Below are positions 49,240-61,589 of a stretch of 64,000 nucleotides of DNA, piece after piece. This DNA comes from Siphonodentalium dalli (Eukaryota > Mollusca > Scaphopoda > Gadilida > Siphonodentaliidae), in NCBI GenBank assembly GCA_032622095.1, contig CP136069.1:52434760-52498759 (forward strand), in the 5' to 3' direction. A program made the position numbers and the translations under genes. The notes under the pieces were generated by a model. It ran no database searches and was not told the DNA's origin. It worked only from the letters and a program-made list of their open reading frames with translations. The first letter of the stretch is position 1. Every line of letters starts with the position of its first letter.

Positions 49240-50140
49240 TAACTGGTTCGGACGTTAGAACGATCAACCAATTAGTTTGTAAAAGTGGTCAATATTAGCC
49301 AGTTTCTTTGCAAAAGACGTAAGCCTACATCCTTCTCGAAATTTGAATGCCATTGTGCGCAAATTTCACCGTTTAATCTTCTAGTCTATTCCAGACAAAG
49401 CAATTTTCCAAGTAGATTTGGAGAGCTTCTATGAGTATTATGGCCTTTCCTATAGAACGTTAATGGCAATAGAACGTTGTTTGATAAACCAACGGCTAAT
49501 TATGGACCCCTCTCCAATTCTGATCTCTCACGATAATCCAGCGACAAAAAGGGCACCAGTCTCATAAGAGACATATACAACATCACAAAACAACAAGTAT
49601 GTGTTGGACAGTAAACGCCCTTTGTGCTTGTCGTGTTTAGTAACTCATTCAACGTTTTTAAAAAATATTTTAGAGTTTGTGAGTTGTTAGTCTTGGATCG
49701 GATGTTAGAATAATTAACCAATTAGTGTGTAAAAGTGGTCAATATCAGCCAGTTTCTTTGCAAAAGACATAAAGGCTGCATCCTTCTAGAAAATTGAATT
49801 GTCATTGTGTTTCGAAAATTTAACGGTTTATTGTTCTAGTTTATTCTAAGCAAAGTCATTATCAAGGTAGACCTGGAGAGATTCGATAGGCATTATGGTA
49901 TTTCCCATAGAAATTTAATTTCAATAGAACGTTGTTTGATAAACTAAAGGCTAATTTTGGACCACTCTCCAAATCTGACCTTTCACGATAATCGATCGAC
50001 AACAAAAGGCCACCAACCTCATATGAGCGATCTACAACATCACAACACAACAGGTGTGTCTTGGAGGTAGTAAGTGCCCTTTGTGTTTGTCGTGTCGAGT
50101 TATTCATTTAAAGTTGTTCAATTAAACATTAAAAGTTCTC
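49240..50140 (+). repeat. Tandem duplication, about 450-bp unit, two diverged copies
   Basis: AACCAATTAGT occurs at 49,266 and 49,716, and AAAAGTGGTCAATAT, AGCCAGTTTCTTTGCAAAAG and later TAGAACGTT text repeat at the same spacing. The copies differ at many positions. Related short frames on the - strand are repeat by-products. Confidence 0.8.
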
Positions 50141-51212
50141 TTCCTGCTGGATCGGTAAAAAGCGACACTAGCCAGTCAATATAGGTGATCGTGAATATGT
50201 GGCAGTGAGGCTCAAGTTGCCTCTACTCCTATCGTTAAGGCTACATACACATACAGACAATACGTTCACAACTTAAAGTCTGCAAGTAACGGTATGACAT
50301 GTTCAGACTAAAACCGGACCATTGTCATGTGCACATAAATTATAAGTACTTGTATTAGCGTGTGTGCCCCTCCCTTCTCACATCCCTGAATCGAACGGCA
50401 ATTTGATGGAAACAATTTGATGGCGACAAAATGTTTTACCAAATGTTTGGTCGGTATCCGTGGTGCATGTCATATATATATACCAGCCAGATAAACATGT
50501 ATCACTTAACATGGCCTATGAATAAACCCACTTGTATGACATGTTATAATCGATATATACAATCAAATACATACAACTGAGCAGTATTTGTTACGTGCTT
50601 CATTTTTTACGTATGCATATAAATTGTATACTAGCAGTTATTATGTATATATGCAAAATTATGATGTTGGGTTTTATGTTTGAACATATAGGCCGGAGTC
50701 ATCATCTCCAGGTTAAATATCCAAGTTTAAACCTGGTTTAGACCTACATTGGTGGTCAAAGGGCGCATCTTGTCGTTCAGTTGTCATTTAATTGATAACT
50801 CTATTCGGTGGTATGAACATGCAGTCAAACTACTTTGTTACCAATCGGAACAATGTACAGGCCGATAAAACGCTTATTGACACTCCATAAGCGATATGTA
50901 TTCATTGAGAAACAAGTATCGATCATGGACCACTAGTCCATTCTTTTTCTGCGTTTAAACAAATCTGACAAAGGGCATGTCTCTCGACGCGAGTTTCACC
51001 ACTTTGCTTGTGGTTTTCCGCAAGATGCTTTATCCGAAAAGACAAAAGTTGGTGTGTTTACATGTATGTTTATATAGACATATTATGAGATCTGTCTATC
51101 TATCCGTCCGTCCGTTCGCAACTTTTCGTCCTAACCCCAGAACCGCTGTTGTGGGTTAAGTAACTAGATAGCACAAGTTGTAACGAACACATTTGTTTAT
51201 TGTTTCTTGTCT
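50141..51212. other. Intergenic DNA, nothing recognised
   Basis: No convincing coding frame. TATCTATCCGTCCGTCCG near 51,097 is a short simple repeat. Confidence 0.4.
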
Positions 51213-51740
51213 ATTGTTTGTGATTGAACGATCGACTAATCTAATGTACAGCATAAGAAACTCATCTGACATCCAAGTATTAAGAATAAAGTTATTCACC
51301 ACCCCGCCAACCCACCAACCAATACATAATTTCAGATCGCAGATTTTTATTCGCAATTCGACTTCCAGTTCTATGAAATGATTGTTTATGAATGAAGGAT
51401 CGTCTAATCAAATACAAAAAGTAAGAAACTTGTCTACGTCCGAATTTAAAGACTAATGTTATTCGCCACCCCAAGTTTGAAGAATAAAGTTATTCGCCAC
51501 CCCCACCCAATTCAGATCGAAGCTTTTTGTTCGCAATTCCAGTTCTAAAAATTATTGTTTTTGATTGAAGGATTATCTAATATTATGCACAAAATAACAA
51601 ACTCATATGACATCCAAGTATTGAGAATAATGTTATTCGATACCCCCCCCCCCCCCAGCCCACACCCAACCATCTTACATAATTTCTTATCGCATGATTG
51701 TTTATGATTGAAGGCGTCTAATCTAATGCACAAATAGTGG
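51213..51740 (+). repeat. Tandem repeat, about 145-175 bp unit, three copies and a partial
   Basis: ATTGTTT(G/A/T)TGA(A/T)TGAA starts at 51,213, 51,381, 51,554 and 51,697. Each unit then has AAACTCAT, a TTATTCGCCACCCC-like C-rich stretch (with a C14 run near 51,643) and TCGCAATTC. Copies are strongly diverged. Confidence 0.75.
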
Positions 51741-51830
51741 GGCGGATAGATGACAAAATCGTGCATTTTATGGTAAAAGTACCAAACACGCATGACTACA
51801 TATAAAAACAAGACATTTTGGACAGCACAC
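51735..51830 (+). repeat. X-box-family dispersed repeat, partial copy 3
   Basis: GTGGGGCGGATAGATGACAA and TTTTATGGTAAAAGTACC match the beginning of the 45,438 copy closely; the copy stops before the palindromic site. Confidence 0.65.
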
Positions 51831-53489
51831 TACATGTATTTGGTGGTTTGATTGTGTTATCCAATAATGTTATTTATACTCCAAGGAATGTACTATTTTA
51901 ACCTACATGCATTGAATGTAGTCATATTTGTTGTTGGTCTTCTCTCTGATGTTGAAATGTAAACCGTTGAAAGAAACACTCAATGTGATAAATACAAAAG
52001 GCTTTTACCACCCAAGGCGCACCTGTTATTCTGGAAATCCATATATTAATCTTATGAGACTGGTGGCATTGTGTGGTCGCCAGCGAACAGAATTGGAGAG
52101 GTGATTAAAAATCACTCTTTATATACTGACACACAATGTTCTGTTGAAATGAATCTCCTAATTGAAAATACCGCTAGGTTTATCGACGCTCCGTGGGTCT
52201 ACTTGGATAGATCTTGAAACTTATGATGCAGAATAGCTTTTACCTCCATTTAACTCAATTACATATTAATTGATTAATCTTGGCATCTATCACAAAGAAA
52301 TGGGTTCATCGTCCGAACCATGACTAAAACGCACACTGCCATACATATTTAATAGAAAACATTTTTGACATAGCATCATACATCCTGGGACCCAACTTTA
52401 GCCCGAGCCTGTGTACATATTCCGTCATTATCCAGTCATTTTTTATTATAAAATTTGGCACTGATATTAAACATCGTTGGAACCTGCAATTATGAGATTG
52501 GTTGGAACCATTTTTGTCGAGTTCTTGCCATTTTTGCCGACTTTTCTAGCTGGTTAGCGCAATAACTTGAACATATATTAACCGATTTTAACAATGTTTT
52601 GCGTAAGAGCTGTTTTAAAAAAATATCTTGAACTAGGTCGAAAACCAGACTTAATCCGATCTTTTCTACCGCAATTATGGCCCCTAGTTTGACGATTTTT
52701 CTTGATTTTCAACATTTGAGGTTTCCGGATGATGACATTTATGCCGGACATATCCAATCCTTCAGCTAGCCACCGTGTCCAGGGACATTATGGTCGGTCG
52801 ACCTTTTATTTAATATGATTTGCGACGGTCATATCAGTGTATCATTTCTAGATGAAGACAATCCAACTCGACTACCCATCGGACACTTATTCTAAACCAC
52901 ACAACTATCGGCATTGCCGCGCCGTATATATCAGTACCAGATTCCTAGAATATATCCACGGTCCCCACACTACTTTCCCACCCATCGGAAACATGAATTA
53001 TCAAACAAATGCTCTTCATTGTTCGGTCCACACAATTTTAGGAGACAACGATAGGATTAGGTGCCATTAACTTAGCAGGTATAATTCCATACGTTACGAC
53101 GCATTAAGATTCGTCGACTAAGATTGTTACAAGTAACACCATGGAGGTACAGCTTCACCTATGTAGCCTCTGATGTATACATATATAGAGTACATACAGT
53201 TCGCATTGGTGTGTGGCACCGTGGTTCGGTATATATCATCTCATTCAAAACCAGCTAAATAATCTTTTAATTCTTATTTTTTTTAAAACACAGATTCACC
53301 CATATTAGCATTGCACTGTATCAACCCAATTTATTGTGCTGTAATGCCGTTGAAGGTTGTTTGTGAGTTTGTGAGTAGCTTCATATCTGCCCTTACACAA
53401 GTTCCATGAATTCCGTTACTAGTTCCCAGACCAACCCCAGTTTCTAGTTCCCAGTTCTCATACTATGATAATAATCGTTACTGAATTGC
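51831..53489. other. Intergenic DNA, no supported gene
   Basis: An open frame of 72 codons at 52,852-53,070 has no recognisable domain, and nothing around it suggests a gene. No strong repeats. Confidence 0.4.
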
Positions 53490-53975
53490 CCACATGTATG
53501 TATGCATAATCACAGCAGCTACGGTGCCATCCTTTCTGGATTCTTCTTGTGCCGCGACTAGTCCATCTAGAAATCACAAACCAGGTCACATACGCTCGTC
53601 TAGCTATTCAAAATTGGGCGTAAGTCGTGCATGCATGGGATCAACATAATGAAAAAAGGTCAGTTTTCGTTGCTAAATCGCCTGCGTAGGCATAACCATA
53701 GCAGCCACGAGGCTATTGTTCTGGATTCGTTTTGTGCCGCTACTAGTCCATTTCAAAATAAAAAACTAGGTCACAATTAACCTGTCCAGCTGTTCAAAAA
53801 TTGGGTGTAAGTCGTGCGTGGAGGAAATTAAAAATTTCTCGTTGCCAAATTCCAATATGTATGCATAATCACAGCAGCCACGGGGCTATCCTTGTGTATT
53901 CTTGTGCTGCCACCAGTCCATCTATAAATCACAAACTGGGTCACATACGCCCATCCAGCTGTTCAAAAAATTGCC
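53490..53975 (+). repeat. Tandem repeat, about 185-bp unit, 2.6 copies
   Basis: GCATAA(T/C)CA(C/T)AGCAGC starts at 53,504, 53,690 and 53,873. Each unit continues with CTGGATTC or GTGTATTC, ACTAGTCCAT or ACCAGTCCAT, and TCAAAAATTGGG-like text. Copies are diverged. Confidence 0.75.
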
Positions 53976-53985
53976 TTTGTTCTGA

Positions 53986-54240
53986 CAACATGCCAACAAA
54001 TCGGAAGATACACTCTTGGACGATCGTTTTTACAAGAAACTTCCTACAAATGAGGAGAAGTTTGTCACAAAGTTCTCTAAATGCCTAACTGATAAAGAAG
54101 CCGAATATCGTACAAAATTTGAGATGAAATGGCAGCAGTGTGTATATGCAGGTGGCGAAGAGCTGTTATTTCTCTTACTAGTATCTCTTAAGCAACATGA
54201 CAGTCCTGTTGAGGGAGGAGGGTGGGATAGCACGGGTTGA
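53986..54240 (+). CDS. Possible exon or decayed coding fragment, unknown family
   Basis: An 84-codon open stretch whose composition looks protein-like: DDRFYKKLPTNEEKFVTKF, CLTDKEAEYRTKFEMKWQQC, GGEELLFLLLVSLKQHDSP. It is Lys/Glu-rich with one hydrophobic stretch and ends in TGA. There is no clear ATG start, so it would have to be an internal or terminal exon; an AG at 54,006-54,007 could be an acceptor. No homologue is recognised. It may equally be a chance frame between a tandem repeat and a (TA)n tract. Confidence 0.25.
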   Translation, partial: QHANKSEDTLLDDRFYKKLPTNEEKFVTKFSKCLTDKEAEYRTKFEMKWQQCVYAGGEELLFLLLVSLKQHDSPVEGGGWDSTG

Positions 54241-54251
54241 TTTTTCATGTT

Positions 54252-54257
<6 letters not shown>

Positions 54258-54327
<70 letters not shown>
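54258..54327. repeat. (TA)n microsatellite
   Basis: About 35 TA units in an unbroken run. The Ile/Tyr-rich frame through it is an artefact. Confidence 0.95.
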
Positions 54328-54330
<3 letters not shown>

Positions 54331-54744
54331 GTACGAGTATCTATTTAGTAGTCATTACTAAGCTAGGTTTATTCACTATCTTGTCCCTCTACAGAACTGT
54401 CAAGCTGCATTCTTGCTATATTTATATATCTATACTTTTTATATTTATACTATATGAATGTCACACTCTGTGTTACTCTTTTGTATATATGCTTATGCTC
54501 ATATGTCTGCTAATTTTGCATCTTTTAGCCATTAACAAATTATCTATCTATCTATCTAAATGCAGCTCTTACGGATTAAGCAAAATTCATAAAAGTCCCA
54601 CAATCCAACAGGCAATTAAAGAACAGAATTCCGCGTATATCCGAGTGCCCAGGTGTGGAAAATTTCTTTTGCGTGTATATACAGTTGGTGTTCGAGATAA
54701 ATCAACGAGAATATCGCAAAATTTCACTGAGTGAACATTTGGAT
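54328..54744. other. Intergenic DNA with a short (CTAT)n run
   Basis: CTATCTATCTATCTA occurs near 54,542-54,557. The remainder is AT-rich with no recognised gene. Confidence 0.5.
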
Positions 54745-54925
54745 GAATGTGGAAAGAATCAATATTCGATCTTCCCATTCCAAAAACTATGTTTTTCGGT
54801 GGTTACCATGGCAACCATGGGCTCTCCCTAGCTTGGCATGATATCCAAATCCACAAGATATCACCTCAGGATGTTGTATACAAAGTTTGTTGCTTTTACC
54901 ATAAAATGCACGATTCACCCTGTTT
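54745..54925 (-). repeat. X-box-bearing dispersed repeat, copy 4 (inverted)
   Basis: On the - strand it reads ATCGTGCATTTTATGGTAAA, AAGCAACAAACTTTG, ATATCATGCCAAGCTAGGG and the site GTTGCCATGGTAAC (54,802-54,815), matching the 45,438 copy. It abuts the truncated satellite at 54,925. Confidence 0.7.
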
Positions 54926-55571
54926 TTGACACGGATGGCAAATAAGGAATCGACAAATTTTGAAGGAATCCCCCCATGATATCTGTAGGTGGTCAACTGG
55001 TCCGGGTTTTCAGTAAGGCGGGTACAAATGATGATTATGTGGCCATATAGCGACAGCTTGTGCCACTAAATGTTCAAACTATACGAAATTTCCTTCAAAA
55101 TTTGTCGATTCCTTATTTGCCATCCCCCCAGGATATCTGTGGGTGGTCAACCGACGGTCAACTGGTCCTGGTTTTCAGTAAGGCGGGTACAAATGGTGAT
55201 TATGTGGCCATATAGCGACAGCTTGTGCCACTAAATGTTCAAACTATACGAAATTTCCTTCAAAATTTCCTTAAAATACAATCGGATGGCAAATAGCGCA
55301 TATCGGTATAATCGCTATTTGCCATCCGATGGCGAATAGACACTTCTTCATTCGTAGCTAGTTCGCCATGGTTGGTCGAGACCAAAATAGAATGAGGTCG
55401 TCAGAGGTTGTATTTGATCAGGTATAATGAGTAAATATTAATGCTATGAATGAATAGCTTTTTTCATTTTATTTACATTAAAGTTTATGCATGTGCTACA
55501 TAACTGTCCATGTTCATCTGGAACCAGTATCATTGGTACATGGCAATGTGATCGGATGTAAAAGGCGAATT
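54864..55571 (+). repeat. 708-bp chimeric duplication carrying a contracted satellite array
   Basis: CCTCAGGATGTTGTATACAA occurs at 54,864 and again at 55,572. The first copy runs: X-box-repeat tail, about two 165-bp monomers, a jump to the element's right TIR (55,286-55,347), then flank to GCGAATTCCT. The second copy starts there and leads into the full array. The first copy also lacks an 11-bp CGACGGTCAAC unit at about 54,995. Confidence 0.8.
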
Positions 55572-55673
55572 CCTCAGGATGTTGTATACAAAGTTTGTTG
55601 CTTTTACCATAAAATGCACGATTCACCCTGTTTTTGACACGGATGGCAAATAAGGAATCGACAAATTTTGAAG

Positions 55674-58600
55674 GAATCCCCCCATGATATCTGTAGGTGG
55701 TCAACCGACGGTCAACTGGTCCGGGTTTTCAGTAAGGCGGGTACAAATGATGATTATGTGGCCATATAGCGACAGCTTGTGCCACTAAATGTTCAAACTA
55801 TACGAAATTTCCTTCAAAATTTGTCGATTCCTTATTTGCCATCCCACCAGGATATCTGTGGGTGGTCAACCGACGGTCAACTGGTCCTGGTTTTCAGTAA
55901 GGCGGGTACAAATGGTGATTATGTGGCCATATAGCGACAGCTTGTGCCACTAAATGTTCAAACTATACGAAATTTCCTTCAAAATTTGTCGATTTCTTAT
56001 TTGCCAAAACCCCCCCCCCCAGGATATCTGTGGGTGGTCAACCGACGGTCAACTGGTCCGGGTTTTCAGTAAGGCGGGTACAAATGATGATTATGTGGCC
56101 ATATAGCGACAGCTTGTGCCATTAAATGTTCAAACTATACGAAATTTCCTTCAAAATTTGTCGATTTCTTATTTGCCATCCCCCCAGGATATCTGTGGGT
56201 GGTCAACCGACGGTCAACTGGTCCGGGTTTTCAGTAAGGCGGGTTCAAATGGTGATTATGTGGCCATATAGCGACAGCTTGTGCCACTAAATGTTCAAAC
56301 TATACGAAATTTCCTTCAAAATTTGTCGATTTCTTATTTGCCATCCCCCAGGATATCTGTGGGTGGTCAACCGACGGTGAACTGGTCCGGGTTTTCAGTA
56401 AGGCGGGTACAAATGATGATTATGTGGCCATATAGCGACAGCTTGTGCCACTAAATGTTCAAACTATACGAAATTTCCTTCAAAATTTGTCGATTTCTTA
56501 TTTGCCATCCCCCCAGGATATCTGTGGGTGGTCAACCGACGGTCAACTGGTCCGGGTTTTCAGTAAGGCGGGTACAAATGATGATTATGTGGCCATATAG
56601 CGACAGCTTGTGTCACTAAATGTTCAAACTATACGAAATTTCCTTCAAAATTTGTCGATTTCTTATTTGCCATCCCCCATTATATCTGTAGGTGGTCAAC
56701 CGACGGTCAACTGGTCCGGGTTTTCAGTAAGGCGGGCACAAATGATGATTATGTGGCCATATAGCGACAGCTTGTGCCACTAAATGTTCAAACTATACGA
56801 AATTTCCTTCAAAATTTGTCGATTTCTTATTTGCCATCCCCCCAGGATATCTGTGGGTGGTCAACCGACGGTCAACTGGTCCGGGTTTTCAGTAAGGCGG
56901 GCACAAATGATGATTATGTGGCCATATAGCGACAGCTTGTGCCACTAAATGTTCAAACTATACGAAATTTCCTTCAAAATTTGTCGATTTCTTATTTGCC
57001 ATCCCCCCAGGATATATGTGGGTGGTCAACCGACGGTCAACTGGTCCGGGTTTTCAGTAAGGCGGGTACAAATGGTGATTATGTGGCCATATAGCGACAG
57101 CTTGTGCCACTAAATGTTCAAACTATACGAAATTTCCTTCAAAATTTGTCGATTTCTTATTTGCCATCCCCCCAGGATATCTGTGGGTGGTCAACCGACG
57201 GTCAACTGGTCCGGGTTTTCAGTAAGGCGGGTACAAATGGTGATTATGTGGCCATATAGCGACAGCTTGTGTCACTAAATGTTCAAACTATACGAAATTT
57301 CCTTCAAAATTTGTCGATTTCTTATTTGCCATCCCCCCATGATATCTCTAGGTGGTCAACCGACGGTCAACTGGTCCGGGTTTTCAGTAAGGCGGGTTCA
57401 AATGGTGATTATGTGGCCATATAGCGACAGCTTGTGCCACTAAATGTTCAAACTATACGAAATTTCCTTCAAAATTTGTCGATTTCTTATTTGCCATCCC
57501 CCCAGGATATATGTGGGTGGTCAACCGACGGTCAACTGGTCCGGGTTTTCAGTAAGGCGGGTACAAATGGTGATTATGTGGCCATATAGCGACAGCTTGT
57601 GCCACTAAATGTTCAAACTATACGAAATTTCCTTCAAAATTTGTCGATTTCTTATTTGCCATCCCCCCAGGATATCTATGGGTGGTCAACCGACGGTCAA
57701 CTGGTCCGGGTTTTCAGTAAGGCGGGTTCAAATGGTGATTATGTGGCCATATAGCGAGAGCTTGTGCCACTAAATGTTCAAACTATACGAAATTTCCTTC
57801 AAAATTTGTCGATTTCTTATTTGCCATCCCCCCAGGATATATGTGGGTGGTCAACCGACGGTCAACTGGTCCGGGTTTTCAGTAAGGCAGGTTCAAATGG
57901 TGATTATGTGGCCATATAGCGACAGCTTGTGCCACTAAATGTTCAAACTATACGAAATTTCCTTCAAAATTTGTCGATTTCTTATTTGCCATACCCCCAT
58001 GATATCTGTAGGTGGTCAACCGACGGTCAACTGGTCCGGGTTTTCAGTAAGGCGGGTACAAATGATGATTATGTGGCCATATAGCGACAGCTTGTGCCAC
58101 TATATGTTCAAACTATACGAAATTTCCTTCAAAATTTGTCGATTCCTTATTTGCCATCCCCCCAGGATATCTGTGGGTGGTCAACCGACGGTCAACTGGT
58201 CTGGGTTTTCAGTAAGGCGGGTACAAATGGTGATTATGTGGCCATATAGCGACAGCTTGTGTCACTAAATGTTCAAACTATACGAAATTTCCTTCAAAAT
58301 TTGTCGATTTCTTATTTGCCATCCCCCCATGATATCTGTAGGTGGTCAACCGACGGTCAACTGGTCCGGGTTTTCAGTAAGGCGGGTACAAATGATGATT
58401 ATGTGGCCATATAGCGACAGCTTGTGCCACTAAATGTTCAAACTATACGAAATTTCCTTCAAAATTTGTCGATTCCTTATTTGCCATCCCCCCAGGATAT
58501 CTGTGGGTGGTCAACCGACGGTCAACTGGTCCGGGTTTTCAGTAAGGCGGGTACAAATGATGATTATGTGGCCATATAGCGACAGCTTGTGCCATTAAAT

Positions 58601-59349
58601 GTTCAAACTATACGAAATTTCCTTCAAAATTTGTCGATTTCTTATTTGCCATCCCCCCAGGATATCTGTGGGTGGTCAACCGACGGTCAACTGGTCCGGG
58701 TTTTCAGTAAGGCGGGTTCAAATGGTGATTATGTGGCCATATAGCGACAGCTTGTGCCACTAAATGTTCAAACTATACGAAATTTCCTTCAAAATTTGTC
58801 GATTTCTTATTTGCCATCCCCCCAGGATATCTGTGGGTGGTCGACCGACGGTCAACTGGTCTGGGTTTTCAGTAAGGCGGGTACAAATGGTGATTATGTG
58901 GCCATATAGCGACAGCTTGTGTCACTAAATGTTCAAACTATACGAAATTTCCTTCAAAATTTGTCGATTTCTTATTTGCCATCCCCCCATGATTGCTGTA
59001 GGTGGTCAACCGACGGTCAACTGGTCCGGGTTTTCAGTAAGGCGGGTACAAATGATGATTATGTGGCCATATAGCGACAGCTTGTGCCATTAAATGTTCA
59101 AACTATACGAAATTTCCTTCAAAATTTGTCGATTTCTTATTTGCCATCCCCCCAGGATATCTGTTGGTGGTCAACCGACGGTCAACTGGTCCGGGTTTTC
59201 AGTAAGGCGGGTTCAAATGGTGATTATGTGGCCATATAGCGACAGCTTGTGCCACTAAATGTTCAAACTATACGAAATTTCCTTCAAAATTTGTCGATTT
59301 CTTATTTGCCATCCCCCCATGATATCTGTAGGTGGTCAACCGACCGTCA
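55674..59349 (+). repeat. 165-bp satellite array in copy 2, about 22 monomers
   Basis: The same monomer and orientation as 41,011-43,197. The C-run lengthens to C10 near 56,011-56,020. Some monomer variants recur in blocks (CCCCCATTATATC, GATATATGTGGG, GATTGCTG), indicating local block duplication inside the array. Confidence 0.95.
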
Positions 59350-59437
59350 ACTGGGCCTAATGATCACGAAGGCGGTAGGAATCCTCGTTATAATAGCGTA
59401 TTGTGATGATATGATATGTTTTCTTTTATTTAAAATA

Positions 59438-59498
59438 CCATCGGATGGCAAATAGCGCATATCGGTATAATCGCTATTTGCCATCCGATGGCGAATAG
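59438..59498 (-). repeat. Right TIR of the 165-bp satellite element, copy 2
   Basis: The 20-bp hairpin arm CCATCGGATGGCAAATAGCG and its complement are intact, ending GGCGAATAG, identical to 43,286-43,346. The matching left TIR is missing in this copy. Confidence 0.9.
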
Positions 59499-59978
59499 AC
59501 ACTTCCTCATTCGTAGCTAGTTCGCCATGGTTGGTCGAGACCAAAATAGAATGAGGTCGTCAGAGGTTGTATTTGATCAGGTATAATGAGTAAATATTAA
59601 TGCTATGAATGAATAGCTTTTTTCATTTTATTTACATTAAAGTTTATGCATGTGCTACATAACTGTCCATGTTCATCTGGAACCAGTATCATTGGTACAT
59701 GGCAATGTGATCGGATGTAAAAGGCGAATTCCTGAGAGTTGGTTCGTAATCTTGATTTCTGAGAAGCATCATGCCTATATCCACACTAACTACCCCCTAA
59801 GTACTTCCCTAAGTGTCATACACACCTTAACAACGATGCTGAACACTTTGAGGCAATTATATTGCAGAAATGTTGTAAGAGGAAAAAATTGTGACCACTT
59901 GGAAAAACGTGACTTTTTTCGCGGCTGAAAAAAGTGAATGACCCCCCTGTCTTAAGATGAATTTTCCGAATTAACGCT

Positions 59979-60958
59979 CCTAAATTACTATTTCTTTGGC
60001 TTCGGGGATAACAAATATTTGATTCGAGTCGAGGAACCCAACCATCAAATCTCAGAGTGATCAGATATCGATTTTTAAAGTTTGTTATTTCTCGAGTTGT
60101 GCAATTAATTGTGACCCAGAAAAACGTCGTCAAACGGACGGTCTCGGACAAAATTGCGGATGAAGATGGACAACTCTAAAATCAAGTGGTAATACGGCAA
60201 AATTTAGTGATACTCGAGTGATAATACGGCCATATTTCGTTGAACAAAATGTTGATAAATAACACGTTTTGGGAAATTTGATCCCATAGCATTATTTTGT
60301 TGCAATTAATCGATTATGATAACTAAAGGGTATTTTGAAAAAATTGTTGTTGTTGTCGTATCTTGATGATATGGGAAACGTCTGATCGGATTGAGTACCT
60401 TTAAACAACACCATTAGATTGTTCATAGCATGTGGATATCTGTACAAGATTAGATAAAGCGGTTACAAAAATTTGAATTATCCATTTTAGTGCCATTCTC
60501 GCAAACCCACATCCTTACTCGGTTAGCAAAACTTTGGAATCTTTAAAGGTACTCAATCCGATAAAACTCCTCTCAATTACTATTTCAATGGCTTCGGGGG
60601 TCAAAAATATTTGATTCGAGTCGAGGAAGTCACCCATCAAAGCTCTGATTTGTTATATATCGATTTTAGAAATCTATTATTTTTCATTATCGGGAATACT
60701 TTCTGGCCCAGAACACAGTCATAATTGCGTTATTATTACCACTTGATTTTAGAGTTATCCATCCTTGTCTGTTTGAATAGTGTTTTGGTGTACACATCTC
60801 GAGCAGGTTACGAAATTGACGGCAATTATTAGTACTCATCTCGAGGAAATAACAAATTTCAAAAATCAATATCTAATAACTCTGAGCTTTGTTTGATGGG
60901 TTCCTCGACTCGAATCAAATATTTCCTACCCCCAAAGCCAAAGAAATAGTAATATAGG
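59979..60958. mobile_element. Duplicate of the 0.98-kb nested TIR element
   Basis: Matches 43,827-44,806 at the 16,152-bp offset, including the internal 178-bp MITE-like unit (60,385-60,562). Confidence 0.65.
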
Positions 60959-61589
60959 ACCCTCTGATCGGATTGTTGTTGTTGGAATCTGTTGAGATGG
61001 GGACCCTCTGATCGGATTGAGTACCTTTAGTTCAAGCCACACCAATATATAGATTAACGTTATCCTGGAGATAACTACATTTTAGTTCAATCAAAACGAA
61101 GGTGTCGATATGCATATGGCCGTCACAATAATAAGTTTTATTCTTCTATAGGCAATTTCCAAGTCCATGACATCAACAGAAGGAAACTACATCAACTATA
61201 TGATCGGACGAACAGATCAGGGACGTAGCGACAGTGGGTGTCTCACCCCACCTCCGGAACTTTGGTCAAATTGATCAGCAATTGGAAATTTCATGTCGAA
61301 AATATAGGTTGAAATCGTATGGATAGTTTGATTTCCAACCAAAATTCAGTGGGGAAATTGTTGGTTTTATACCAAAAGTCGAATACTATCCAACTGTGGG
61401 TCTAGTTCTTCAACTGAAATGGCCATCAGTTGAAAAATTTCCAGCCGTAGGGAATGTCAGGTTGGAAATTTCGAACAGTTGGAATTTGGAAACCTTCTGG
61501 TACCAGTTTACCAATTCCAACGCAATGATGGACGGTGGTGCAAATGGAATTTCACGGACATTAACTCGTTTTATACTAAATACTCATTG

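Larger units (their letters stand above)
55641..61589 (+). repeat. Segmental duplication, copy 2 (array expanded)
   Basis: Counterpart of 40,978-45,437. It lacks the left TIR and left satellite arm: it begins exactly at the GGATGGCAAATAAGG near the palindrome centre. The right arm is longer by 1,489 bp (nine monomers). Flank and nested elements are almost identical to copy 1, with a few substitutions (for example near 59,907 and 61,237), so the event is recent. Confidence 0.9.

Noticed and set aside
54237-54734. 165-codon frame with a poly(Ile-Tyr) start
   Set aside because: It reads through the (TA)n tract and then low-complexity DNA; no domain and no plausible start context.
40539-58268. 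109-residue periodic frames in the 165-bp arrays
   Set aside because: The same reason: 55-codon periodicity of a satellite. They have no independent start signals and lie in both orientations according to the arm.
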